64,000 nt of DNA. It comes from CAADGU01 sp035444285. GTDB lineage: Bacteria; Chloroflexota; Anaerolineae; Promineifilales; Promineifilaceae. Every line of letters starts with the position of its first letter. The first letter of the stretch is position 1. Under the pieces are notes generated by a model. It saw nothing but the letters and a program-made list of their open reading frames with translations. It searched no databases and was not told the origin of the DNA. Positions 33,380 through 42,312 of this stretch are shown here, in pieces. The stretch spans positions 1 to 64,000 of the forward strand of contig DAOMOK010000004.1 of the NCBI GenBank assembly GCA_035444285.1, written 5' to 3'. Both the position numbers and the translations under genes were made by a program.

Positions 33380-34237
33380 TTAAGGCAGGGATAAAGTGAC
33401 CCAAATGGGTAAATGGTCGCTGGCGGTGGCGTCGGGGATTTTACCGGCGCTTTGTGGCAACAAACCTTTGCTGAAAATGTGGTCTGCTTCCACTTCTAAC
33501 CCATACTTGATCAGCGTGAAGCCGCTTTCTGCTGACGCTCTAACAAAACGGCCGTCCCCAAAAATCCTTTCCAGTTGGGCCACATCCGCCTTTGTTGCGG
33601 TATTGAAATCGCCACCTACAATGACATATTCGGCATCTGGACTGCTGTCTTCCAGCACGGCCGTGAACTGATTGCGGCGATAAGCAGGCAGCGTAAAAAT
33701 CGTTTCGGTATGGACGCTGTAAACCAGGATGGACAAATCATTCACGGCGATTGTCGCTTTGGTGGCGCTGCGATTCAAGCGACTGCTAAAACTTTTGTGC
33801 GGCAAGATGAGCTTTGTGGATTCGAGGATAGGCCATTTGGCGAGTACAGCCGTGCCAAAATTCTGGTCATAACGCGGTTCAATTGCCGCCGGGAAATAGA
33901 CAAAATTCATCTGAAGCGCCTGGGCTATCTGGGCTGTGCCTGTTTCATCCATCTCTTGCAGCAGGATAATGTCTACCCCTTTGGCAATATCCAATTCGGC
34001 CAATTCGGTAATTGCCTGTTCAATCTCTTGCGCGTAGCGAATATTGTAGGAAACAACTGTGATCTGATTGGTCTTTGCTGGTGGGGTGGTGGCAAAATTG
34101 CCGGAGAAACGGGGCGAATCGGGATCCTCGTAATTTTTTGCCGTATAGAAAATGTGGATGAGAAAAACTGCCACCACAATGCCTACGCCGAACAGACCAA
34201 CCAGATATTTTGCCCTCAGTTTGCCATCTAATTTCAT
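33380..34237 (-). CDS. membrane-anchored endonuclease/exonuclease/phosphatase family protein
   Basis: 285 residues. One N-terminal membrane helix (~10-30), then an EEP domain: TVVSYNIRYAQEIEQ (N), DIILLQEMDE (metal-binding Glu), YSVHTETIFTLPAYRRNQ, YVIVGGDFNTAT (catalytic D-x-N) and DHIFSKG ... ASDHLPIWVTL (catalytic SDH). The fold cleaves phosphodiesters or phosphoesters of DNA, lipids or nucleotides; the anchored, outward-facing form suggests an external substrate. It lies 61 bases downstream of the large A2M gene and the N-terminus of the secreted protein follows, so the three may form a cell-surface operon. Confidence 0.88.
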   Translation of the reverse strand: MKLDGKLRAKYLVGLFGVGIVVAVFLIHIFYTAKNYEDPDSPRFSGNFATTPPAKTNQITVVSYNIRYAQEIEQAITELAELDIAKGVDIILLQEMDETGTAQIAQALQMNFVYFPAAIEPRYDQNFGTAVLAKWPILESTKLILPHKSFSSRLNRSATKATIAVNDLSILVYSVHTETIFTLPAYRRNQFTAVLEDSSPDAEYVIVGGDFNTATKADVAQLERIFGDGRFVRASAESGFTLIKYGLEVEADHIFSKGLLPQSAGKIPDATASDHLPIWVTLSLP

Positions 34238-34298
34238 TTGCCCTTTCCGTTTTCGAACATCACTATTCCTAATTTGAGAGGCTCACTGAGATGTTCAG

Positions 34299-37200
34299 TC
34301 AGGGGATCATTGATTCAGGCGATACTTCTAAAATTATGCCGTCACTTCGTCCAAATACGTCAGGAAAAAACTCCTGGCTGACAGTAGCTGGCGGCACTTG
34401 AAACGTGCCAGGGAGGGTGGTTTGCAAGTAATAGGTGTATTGATACGTTCCGGCGGGTAAATATTCGGCCGTAAACATCACTTTCTCGTCATGATATTGA
34501 ATCTGATTGAAGTACCACCACCCCCAATACCCATCCGAATATCGCTCCTCTAAATCGGTGCGCTGGATATTCCCCTGGTAGAAGGCGGCCGTAGTAGCCA
34601 GATTGGGGTCGAGTGCTTCGGTGCCTGCCGGAATGGGATCTTCAATGCGAGCGAAGAGCAAATTGGTGGGAGCTACAACGGTGAGTTGAACCCGAATGAC
34701 TTCACCAAGCGGAATTTCGGTAAGGGGCTGGCAATCCTTTTCACAATCGGCCAGGTAGTAAGTGCGTTGCACGGTGATGCCGCGATCAACGGCCGTGACC
34801 TCCCCCGCCGGTAACAGACTGTGCAAAAAGGTGGTGTAATAGAGACGGCCGTTCCCTGGCCCGTGCTCAAAACTCATAAAATTCACCACTTCCCGTTGCA
34901 GGTCGGCCAACGGCAAGGTCATTTCCACCACGTCGGTATTGTTTTCCGAACTGAAATAGCCGTTGGTTACGGCCGTGTCATTCAGTTGCACGGTGTAGGT
35001 GTAGTCTGGCTGCAATTCGGCCGTCATTGCCAGCCAATCGGCCAATGCTTGGATTGACCAGGTGGTTTCGCGGCGCGTCGGCCAATAAGCAGCAGTACGT
35101 GCCGCCATTAACCAGCGCACGGCCGGGGACAAAAGCGGAGAATCAGGTTGAGCCTGAGTCAGAGCCTCCACAACTCTGGCCGTACCTTGAATGTCACCTC
35201 TCAGGCTGCCCCACTCCTGGCTATTATTTTCCCAGTGAGCGCCAGTGGCACTGATGATCGCCTCTTCGGCCAGGTCGGCTAACAAGGCTGCAACGTGGGG
35301 ATTGTCTTCTTCATTCAACCGGTAGGCCAGCACCATCAACGCTTTGGCGTGGGGAGAGAGTCCCCCTGGATGCGCATTGTATAACCCATCTAACCGGGCA
35401 ATAACATTTTTGTAATGAGCCAAAACATAAAGGAGGAAAGCCTGGCGGGTGATTTCATTGCTGTTTTGCAAACTGGCTGGAGGTCGCAAACGGCCGTCCA
35501 GATACGTCATAGTCTGGCTGATGTCTGCATTACTAAAGGTGGTATTGGTATATCCTAATGTTTGCGCGTGAAGCACAGCCAGAATAATGGATGCGGTCAA
35601 AATCGGATCGCTTTCCTTGCTGCCGCACCAGCCCCACCCGCCATCACTTTTCACCAATGTGAATAGGCGGTGCAAGTCGGCCGTTATCTGGCTGTCCAGT
35701 TGGCCCGCTAAAGTGTTATTTTCAATTTCAAGCTGCTCCAGAGCGCGTAAGACAGCTACATTAGCCAGCAACCGATTCCCCAATTCATGGGCACATGCAT
35801 ACCGATCATCCATCGGGCCGGTAAATTCCAGCGCCTCCACCAAAGTGGCCGCCAACGACGGTGTGAGTTGAAATATCACTTCTCCATTAGCAACCGTTTC
35901 TGGCAGGTAAATAGCTTCTACAGCTTCGCCTGTAGTTGTCAACACCCCAGAAGCGCCAACGACATCTACTGCTTCATAATGGATAACCGGGATGAGTTGG
36001 TTGGGCGCGATGCCAAAGGTGGGTTTGGTGGCATCGTTGTACTGTCCAGCAGTGGCAAAAAAGGTCAGGTCTACAAATTCCACATCTTCCACGCGCACGG
36101 GCCATTGCACCCAGGCACGTTCGCCAGGAGCGATGGAGACAGATTGTTCGGCCTCGGTGAGCAATGTCACACCGCTGGCATCCAGGCCCACCGTGCCATT
36201 CAGGGTTTCCTCTGTGTTGTTGTGCAGGGTAGCGCCCAGAACGACCTGATCGCCAAAAGTGAAGAAACGCGGCGTTAGGGGCTGGATAAGCAGTGGTTTG
36301 GTGACCACCACATCGGTGCTGGTCTGGCCCACCAGCGTCCCTTCCAGACTAACCGCCTTGCTGCTCAGTCGCCAAGTCGTGGTGCTGTCCGGTAGGGAGA
36401 TGGTAACGCTGGCACGGCCGTTTTCATCCGTAGTGATGTTCCCCTCCCAATACGCTGTATCCGGGAAATCACGCCGGGCATCTTCTTCCAACCCATAGGC
36501 GTCTTGACCAGACAGCCCAATGCCACCATCGCCACCACCGCCGCCACCGTACATTTGCTCAGGGATGTTGATGGGCAGGCCCTCGGCCGAAATAAACAGG
36601 CCACTCCCTACCTTGCTGCGATAAGCCTGTTGGGCATAGAAGACTTCTTGGATCGGGCGGGAATTATCCGGTTTCAGGCTTAAGACGGCAAGGTCTACCA
36701 GCGCCAGCGAAAGATTGGCCTGAACCGGACGTCCCAGATAATCGGTAATGGTGATGTCGTAGGTAACAGTGTCGCCAGGAGCCAGTTGAGTCTCTTGTGG
36801 TGTCAGGGCGATGCTTAATTCTAATTGCTCCGTGGAAACGGGCAGGTTGACAATACCGAGAGTGGCTTCAGCGAACTGGCGGTTTTCGTTGGTGCCACGC
36901 ACGGCCGTGATGGTGACATAGACATTGGGCGCATACTCAGACGTGATCGGGATTTCTACGATCTGGCTCGATCCGTTTAGGGTAATCAGTTGTTGCTCGA
37001 CAGTAACGCCACGTTCAATGGTCAGCCAGGCAGAGACAGTCTCGGTAAAGGGAGATTGCACCAGGATGCGGGCGGTGTCGCCGGGTTTATAATTGTCCTG
37101 GTCGGCCACCAATGTCAGGTTACGGCCGTTAGAACCGCGCCAGATGGTGGAAGGATCGCTGGCGTAAAAAGAGGTGGTGGTTGTGTAGGGGCGGCCGGCG

Positions 37201-40200
37201 GGATCGGTGGCCACGGCCGTGACCACATAGGAACCACCCATTGGCGGTGTAAATGAGACAGGTGCATACCCCAATTCATCGGTTGTCACCGCAATAGTAG
37301 CCACAGGCGTGTCCACTGGTTTCCAGGTGTAGTAGCCACCACCTGTCCATTCCCGATGAACAATGGTGACAGCTACCGGCACAGCAGGCATCGGTTTGTT
37401 ATCCCAATCAGTGGTCGTCACATTCAGGCGCATTTCCTGATTGGCTCTATTGACGTAAGAAACGGGTTTGATTTGCGCCAACGTTTCGGCCGTATGCAGG
37501 CGAACAGTGCTGAATCCGGCTACGGGCAACTCGCCCACTCCAGAGACAACAGCCATGATCGTCATCCATTGATTATTTTGACCATTTGGTAATGAAATGT
37601 TGGGTACAGGGATGGTGATTTGTCCGTTGTTATCAGTTACACCTTCGCCTGTCGGTTCCGGTGCGCTGCAATAATTCTGGGCGGTAGCTCCCCGGCCGTT
37701 ACAGACCGCCCATTGCACCGGCATGTTTGCCGCCGGGCTGCCAAAAAAATAAGTAGCGGTAATGGCGGCTGTTATCTCCTCGCCCATCAAGGCTTGGGGC
37801 TGCTCCGGGGTAACAGTTACCTGGAGTTCCGGTTTGCGGTAATCGGCGACCTCGAAGAAAACGCCAGGGGTGGAATTGAAACTAATTTGTACAGCAATAT
37901 CAAAGTCTTCAATGTTTAAGAAATACGATCCCACCGGCATGTCGTCCGGCAATACGAATTGGCCGGTAAAAGCTCCATTCTTATCCAGGGTAAAACTTTC
38001 TCGTAAATCGGTTGCCTCATCTTGATAATTTGCCCACGATTCAACGATCATAGGCAAGGTGGTCAGGCTGGTTGGATTATAACGGCCGTAATTCGTATCG
38101 CGCACAATGCCCCGAAAATAAACAGTGTCGCCCGGCCGGTAAATAGGGCGGTCGGTGTAAAAATAGGCCGCATACGGCCGTTCCTGTTGACCCCAATTGG
38201 CGCCCCTTATAGCCCCAAACCACCCGGTAAACGTCAGGCCAAAACCGGATTGACCAGGGGCATTACTGACCAATAACAGCTTTTGTAAATCCAGCCCCGG
38301 GCTGATATAAGGAATCGTAGCAAATCCATTCTCATCCGTGACGGCCGTCCCCTGCGGCTGTTCTCTTTCATTGTAGACCGTAATGGTTCGACCAGCCACA
38401 GGCAGCCCTGTGGCTATATCCGTTGCCCAGATATACAAAGCATCATAAGTCTGTTTCACCATCAAACTGGTGTCGGCGACGATAAAAACAGCGCGTTGTT
38501 TTTGCCACCGTTCGGGTTCTGGTATCTCTGGCGACTGCGCTTCTACAAAATAGACGCCATTAGGTAATACGCCCCCGTTGGCCAGAGCGATGTTTTGGAT
38601 AGTGGCTTCATTAAGTACGGCCGTGTTCGTAAACGTCCAACTTCGCAATGGTTCTGTGCCTGGCATGTAAACGGGCAAATTGTTATAGGAGTCAAACAAA
38701 ATCCCAAATGGCAGCCCGGCATCATAAATGTCCAACTGAGCCTGAGAGATATTCCGATAAATCAAGTCAACGGCCGAAGGAAAGCTCCGGCTCAAATGAC
38801 CCACATTGCCCGGCAGATTCAAATGAAGCAGTGGTGGGTAATCGGGCGTGGTATAGGTAAAGGTGTAATCCTCGCCCAACGTATTTCCGTAATGGTCGGC
38901 TACGTCAGCCTGCACCGTAACAGTGTATTGAGCGCCGTGGGCCTGGTTAAAATGAATATCCAGAAAGGCTTTTACCGGAACGTCAGGGTTATAGGCAAAC
39001 TCGCGGTAGGTATAATCCAGATCGTCGGGCGGGGGTTGAACAATAATACGATTCGCAAAACTCTCTGGGTCCATTGGCCCGGCAAACTCAACACGTGGCC
39101 CACCGTCGAACACAAACCATTCATCAGCCATACGACCATTGGTAGGAGTGGTAGCTATGATGGCCGGGTAAGGGTATGTCCGAAAAGTGCGCCGGTACTC
39201 GGCCGCTAACGACGACTGGCCGTCAGCTGCTTGCGCCGACTTTGCCACAATCAAATCGTGTACTGTTGCCAGCGGTAACGGCCGTTGTGGAGTCATAGCA
39301 ACCACCCGATGTTCATCATCCCAGGCAAAACTTAAACCCCCTGGCGCTGCCGGGTCCAGGGAAATAGCGGCTTCCGTCGTCGTTGTATCCATTGACGTGC
39401 TAAACGTAATGGTGATTGTGCCGTCCGGCGCCAGTTTGGGCGGACCTCCTCCCAAGCTGCTTTCAATTACACGGGGAGCTTCCGTTCTAAATTCCCAGGT
39501 GTAGGTTTCGGCCACGGAGCTACCGGTCAGATCAGTAAGACTGGCCGGTATTTCCACCTGATAAGTGATACCACCCGGCAACGGCCCATCTGGTGAAAAG
39601 CGGTAGATTGTGGTTGAAAGCCATTCGCCTCGTCCCTCAATTGGTGGGTCGAAAAATAACGGTTGCGGAAGTTTTGCCTGTTGGTCTGTGGGTATAAGGG
39701 GGACAACGGCGCGGTTAAAGATAACAGTCACGGCCGTGTCCACCGCTACCAGGCTGTTATTTGTTGGAATCACCTGCTGTACGGCTAAAGGACCCACCGT
39801 TCGCACATTGAGACTAAATGATTCACGCAGTGGCAACTTGTTTATGCCCAAAGCCTGCGAATCAAGCCGCACCCGGTATAGTTGCTGTTGATTCAAATCA
39901 TTGGGTGTAAACGCTACTGTATCTGGGCGCGGCCAGATAAAGACCCCTTTCAGGTGGCTTTCTTCATCATTTGCCGGAGCAAAGACAAAAGCTGATTCAA
40001 CGGAATCCCTATCCATCGGCTGATCAAACCGAATGGTGACAGTTCCATCTAGCGGTAATTCTTGGCCTGAAGCCGGGTTGGCATAGACTACCTGTGGCGG
40101 CCAGGGCAGCGGGGTAGGCGTTGGTTCCGGGGTTGCCGTAGGAATCGAAGTAGAGGTGGGGGAAGGGGGTACGGCCGTTGGTGTTTCCGTGACCTCTGGA

Positions 40201-40268
40201 TTCGTACAAGCAAAAAGCCACAGAATAATAACGAATAAAGCAAAAATGAAAATTTGGCGACTGCTCAT
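34299..40268 (-). CDS. bacterial alpha-2-macroglobulin family lipoprotein, thioester lost
   Basis: 1989 residues from ATG 40268 (GGAGGAG eight bases upstream); the frame to 40355 is not used. Signal peptide with lipobox LFAC, a Thr/Pro spacer, Big-like and MG beta-domains (~60-1000; FDQPMDRDSV, FTYTTPDYPPLLHLNLPG, TDRPIYRPGDTVYFRGIVRD), a glycine-rich bait-like loop (GGGGGDGGIG) and FPDTAYWEGNITTDENGRASVTISLPDSTTTWRL. The thioester domain (~1440-1740) follows. Where the paralogue at 53441 has PYECTEQ, this protein has RYACAHE (C1492), so Cys is kept but the Gln needed for the thioester is not. Bacterial A2Ms trap proteases in the periplasm or at the surface; this copy could do so only non-covalently. 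No PBP1C neighbour. Confidence 0.93.
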   Translation of the reverse strand: MSSRQIFIFALFVIILWLFACTNPEVTETPTAVPPSPTSTSIPTATPEPTPTPLPWPPQVVYANPASGQELPLDGTVTIRFDQPMDRDSVESAFVFAPANDEESHLKGVFIWPRPDTVAFTPNDLNQQQLYRVRLDSQALGINKLPLRESFSLNVRTVGPLAVQQVIPTNNSLVAVDTAVTVIFNRAVVPLIPTDQQAKLPQPLFFDPPIEGRGEWLSTTIYRFSPDGPLPGGITYQVEIPASLTDLTGSSVAETYTWEFRTEAPRVIESSLGGGPPKLAPDGTITITFSTSMDTTTTEAAISLDPAAPGGLSFAWDDEHRVVAMTPQRPLPLATVHDLIVAKSAQAADGQSSLAAEYRRTFRTYPYPAIIATTPTNGRMADEWFVFDGGPRVEFAGPMDPESFANRIIVQPPPDDLDYTYREFAYNPDVPVKAFLDIHFNQAHGAQYTVTVQADVADHYGNTLGEDYTFTYTTPDYPPLLHLNLPGNVGHLSRSFPSAVDLIYRNISQAQLDIYDAGLPFGILFDSYNNLPVYMPGTEPLRSWTFTNTAVLNEATIQNIALANGGVLPNGVYFVEAQSPEIPEPERWQKQRAVFIVADTSLMVKQTYDALYIWATDIATGLPVAGRTITVYNEREQPQGTAVTDENGFATIPYISPGLDLQKLLLVSNAPGQSGFGLTFTGWFGAIRGANWGQQERPYAAYFYTDRPIYRPGDTVYFRGIVRDTNYGRYNPTSLTTLPMIVESWANYQDEATDLRESFTLDKNGAFTGQFVLPDDMPVGSYFLNIEDFDIAVQISFNSTPGVFFEVADYRKPELQVTVTPEQPQALMGEEITAAITATYFFGSPAANMPVQWAVCNGRGATAQNYCSAPEPTGEGVTDNNGQITIPVPNISLPNGQNNQWMTIMAVVSGVGELPVAGFSTVRLHTAETLAQIKPVSYVNRANQEMRLNVTTTDWDNKPMPAVPVAVTIVHREWTGGGYYTWKPVDTPVATIAVTTDELGYAPVSFTPPMGGSYVVTAVATDPAGRPYTTTTSFYASDPSTIWRGSNGRNLTLVADQDNYKPGDTARILVQSPFTETVSAWLTIERGVTVEQQLITLNGSSQIVEIPITSEYAPNVYVTITAVRGTNENRQFAEATLGIVNLPVSTEQLELSIALTPQETQLAPGDTVTYDITITDYLGRPVQANLSLALVDLAVLSLKPDNSRPIQEVFYAQQAYRSKVGSGLFISAEGLPINIPEQMYGGGGGGDGGIGLSGQDAYGLEEDARRDFPDTAYWEGNITTDENGRASVTISLPDSTTTWRLSSKAVSLEGTLVGQTSTDVVVTKPLLIQPLTPRFFTFGDQVVLGATLHNNTEETLNGTVGLDASGVTLLTEAEQSVSIAPGERAWVQWPVRVEDVEFVDLTFFATAGQYNDATKPTFGIAPNQLIPVIHYEAVDVVGASGVLTTTGEAVEAIYLPETVANGEVIFQLTPSLAATLVEALEFTGPMDDRYACAHELGNRLLANVAVLRALEQLEIENNTLAGQLDSQITADLHRLFTLVKSDGGWGWCGSKESDPILTASIILAVLHAQTLGYTNTTFSNADISQTMTYLDGRLRPPASLQNSNEITRQAFLLYVLAHYKNVIARLDGLYNAHPGGLSPHAKALMVLAYRLNEEDNPHVAALLADLAEEAIISATGAHWENNSQEWGSLRGDIQGTARVVEALTQAQPDSPLLSPAVRWLMAARTAAYWPTRRETTWSIQALADWLAMTAELQPDYTYTVQLNDTAVTNGYFSSENNTDVVEMTLPLADLQREVVNFMSFEHGPGNGRLYYTTFLHSLLPAGEVTAVDRGITVQRTYYLADCEKDCQPLTEIPLGEVIRVQLTVVAPTNLLFARIEDPIPAGTEALDPNLATTAAFYQGNIQRTDLEERYSDGYWGWWYFNQIQYHDEKVMFTAEYLPAGTYQYTYYLQTTLPGTFQVPPATVSQEFFPDVFGRSDGIILEVSPESMIP

Positions 40269-40403
40269 AATACCTGCTCCTCCAACAAATTTAGCCAGAC
40301 TATACTCCTCCAATCCCTCTGGCACAAGGGGGCGTGTAACAAACGTAGCCAACAAGTAGATGACTAATCAAGAAACAGGCACCTGGCCCTCGGACCCGCC
40401 GAT

Positions 40404-40436
40404 AGACTTGCGATTTTTTGGAAAAATCGCATGTCT
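40404..40436. repeat. hairpin AGACTTGCGATTTTT-TGG-AAAAATCGCATGTCT
   Basis: Same family as 32328-32360: 15-base arms with one mismatch and a TGG loop. It lies 13 bases from the ALDH stop, between the A2M start (40268) and the ALDH gene. Confidence 0.85.
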
Positions 40437-40448
40437 AAACCAGGGTGG

Positions 40449-41906
40449 TTAATAGGGATACCAGTAATCTTTTGGCGTATCGTCAAAATCCCAATGCACG
40501 TGTTTGGTTTCCAGGAAGCTGGCTAAGCCTTCCTCGCCCAGTTCGCGGGCGTTGCCGCTCATCTTGAAGCCGCCAAACGGCCCGCCGTAATTGTCCGTCA
40601 GCGGGTCGTTAATCCAGATTGTGCCGGCCTGCACCTCTTCAAAGAAACGTTTGGCGAGTCTGGCATCGTTGGTGCGAATGCAGGCGCCCAGGCCATAGTC
40701 GCTGTCGTTGGCCAGGACGATGGCTTCGTCAAACGTTTGGTAGCCCATGATGGGGATGGTGGGGCCAAACGTTTCCTGGCGCATACAGACCATGTCGTGG
40801 TTGACGTGGGTGAGCACGGTCGGTTCATAGTAAAAGCCGCGATCCAGGTGCGACGGCCGTTTGCCGCCCACCAGCACTTTTGCCCCTTTCAGCACCGCGT
40901 CGGCTACGTGGTCTTCCACTTTGGCGCGGTATTTGGGGTCGGCCATTGGCCCCATGTCGGTGGTCGGTTCCAGCCCCGGCCCCAGCCGCAGCCCGCTGAC
41001 AAAATCGGCCAGCCCTTCGCTAAACGGCTTGAGCATGTGTTCCGGCACATAGACCCGTTCCGTGGAGGTACACACTTGCCCGGCATTGATCAGAGCGGCA
41101 TAAGCCACGGCTTCTACGGCCGTTTCCACATCCGCATCCGGGGCAATCACAAAGGCATCCTTGCCGCCCAATTCCAGGTGGGTGCGTTTGATGCGGGCGG
41201 CGGCGAGGGTGGCAATGCGTTGGCCGACGGCCGTAGACCCCGTAAAGGCGATCACGGGCACATCCGGGTGTTTCACCATCGGCTCGGCCACCCGTGCCCC
41301 TTCGCCTGTGACCACATTCACCACCCCCGGCGGGAAATGGTCAAAAGCCATCTCCGCCAGCCGCAGCGTGGTCAATGGCGTCTTCTCTGCCGGTTTGATG
41401 ATCACGGTATTGCCCGCCGCCAGAGCGGGGGCCACCTTCCAGGCCATCAGCAGCAGCGGAAAGTTGAAGGGCACAATGCACAGCACCACCCCATACGGCT
41501 CTTTGAGGACAAAGTTAAACTGGCTGTTAACGGCCGGGGCCAGCACCCGCCCCCGGTAGGTGCGCGCCATTTCGGCGTAGTAATCAAACGTGCCAATCGT
41601 CCACTCCATCTCCTCTTCATTTTCCGGCAATGGTTTGCCTTCTTCCATCGTCAGCAGTTCGGCCAGTTCCGCCGCCTGCGCCTTCATTTTGTGGGCGGCC
41701 TCGTGCAGCATTTCGCACCGTTCCAGGCCGGAAACCTGCCGCCAGCTTTGAAAGGCGGTATGAGCCGCCGCCACCGCTTTGTACGCATCCACTTCGCTGC
41801 CGTTGGGTACGCTGTCCAGGATTTCTTCCGTGGCCGGGTTGAGGATGCGCATGGTGTCGCCGGATTCGCTGGGGGTGAAACGGCCGTTGATATACATCTG
41901 CTTCAT
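40449..41906 (-). CDS. NAD(P)-dependent aldehyde dehydrogenase
   Basis: 485 residues from ATG 41906 with GGAGG seven bases upstream; the longer frame to 41948 runs into a repeat. Motifs: PFNFPLLLMAWKVAPALAAGNTVIIKPAEKTPL (cofactor site), VIAFTGSTAVGQRI, the catalytic Glu in THLELGGKDAFVI, the catalytic Cys in NAGQVCTSTERVYV, and C-terminal GPFGGFKMSGNARELGEEGLASFLETKHVHW. It oxidises an aldehyde to the acid with NAD(P). Resemblance is to succinate-semialdehyde, lactaldehyde or betaine-aldehyde types; the substrate is not assignable. Divergent from lon, with a 406-base gap between. Confidence 0.95.
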   Translation of the reverse strand: MKQMYINGRFTPSESGDTMRILNPATEEILDSVPNGSEVDAYKAVAAAHTAFQSWRQVSGLERCEMLHEAAHKMKAQAAELAELLTMEEGKPLPENEEEMEWTIGTFDYYAEMARTYRGRVLAPAVNSQFNFVLKEPYGVVLCIVPFNFPLLLMAWKVAPALAAGNTVIIKPAEKTPLTTLRLAEMAFDHFPPGVVNVVTGEGARVAEPMVKHPDVPVIAFTGSTAVGQRIATLAAARIKRTHLELGGKDAFVIAPDADVETAVEAVAYAALINAGQVCTSTERVYVPEHMLKPFSEGLADFVSGLRLGPGLEPTTDMGPMADPKYRAKVEDHVADAVLKGAKVLVGGKRPSHLDRGFYYEPTVLTHVNHDMVCMRQETFGPTIPIMGYQTFDEAIVLANDSDYGLGACIRTNDARLAKRFFEEVQAGTIWINDPLTDNYGGPFGGFKMSGNARELGEEGLASFLETKHVHWDFDDTPKDYWYPY

Positions 41907-42312
41907 CTGATTTTCCTCCGCAAAAAATGTTCGTAGTGGGCGATTCATCGCCCTTCAGGAGTAGATGCGTTAGTGGTACATGGAACGGCTAAAGCCTCCA
42001 CTCCGTCCAATTATCCCCCGCTCCGCCTTGATCTGCCACTACCCAGGAAGACCCTAAGGGTTTTCTGAAACCCTTAGGGTCTCAGCATATCTGACGAAAT
42101 TCTGAAGTAGGACTATTGTGTCACCCCCATACCGGCAGAGAATACCAGAGAACTATTGAGGATAATCCTCACAAAAACTAATGTAGTGTATGGAAGCAGA
42201 GAGTCTTTAATAAATCACATTTGAGCAAGTATTGGAACAAAATGAAGATTAGAGATTAGAGATTTCCCAGTCTCTGATCTCTAATTGCCAATTCCTTTGA
42301 GGAAAATAATAA
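41907..42312. other. divergent ALDH/lon intergenic region with hairpins
   Basis: No gene. A half copy of the GTAGT(A/G)GGCGAT repeat at ~41930-41953 (see 13836). A 15-bp perfect hairpin, AGACCCTAAGGGTTT (42049-42063) with AAACCCTTAGGGTCT (42068-42082). A word repeat GATTAGAGATTAGAGATTT with complement TCTGATCTCTAATTG at ~42245-42290, just before lon. Because the genes diverge, these hairpins are not terminators for ALDH or lon. No ACGGCCGT here. Confidence 0.65.

Noticed and set aside
40269..40355. 29-residue N-terminal extension of the A2M at 34299
   Set aside because: ATG 40268 has GGAGGAG upstream and begins a proper lipoprotein signal; the extension would bury it.
42049..42082. Terminator for ALDH or lon
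   Set aside because: The hairpin lies upstream of both divergent genes, so it cannot be their terminator.
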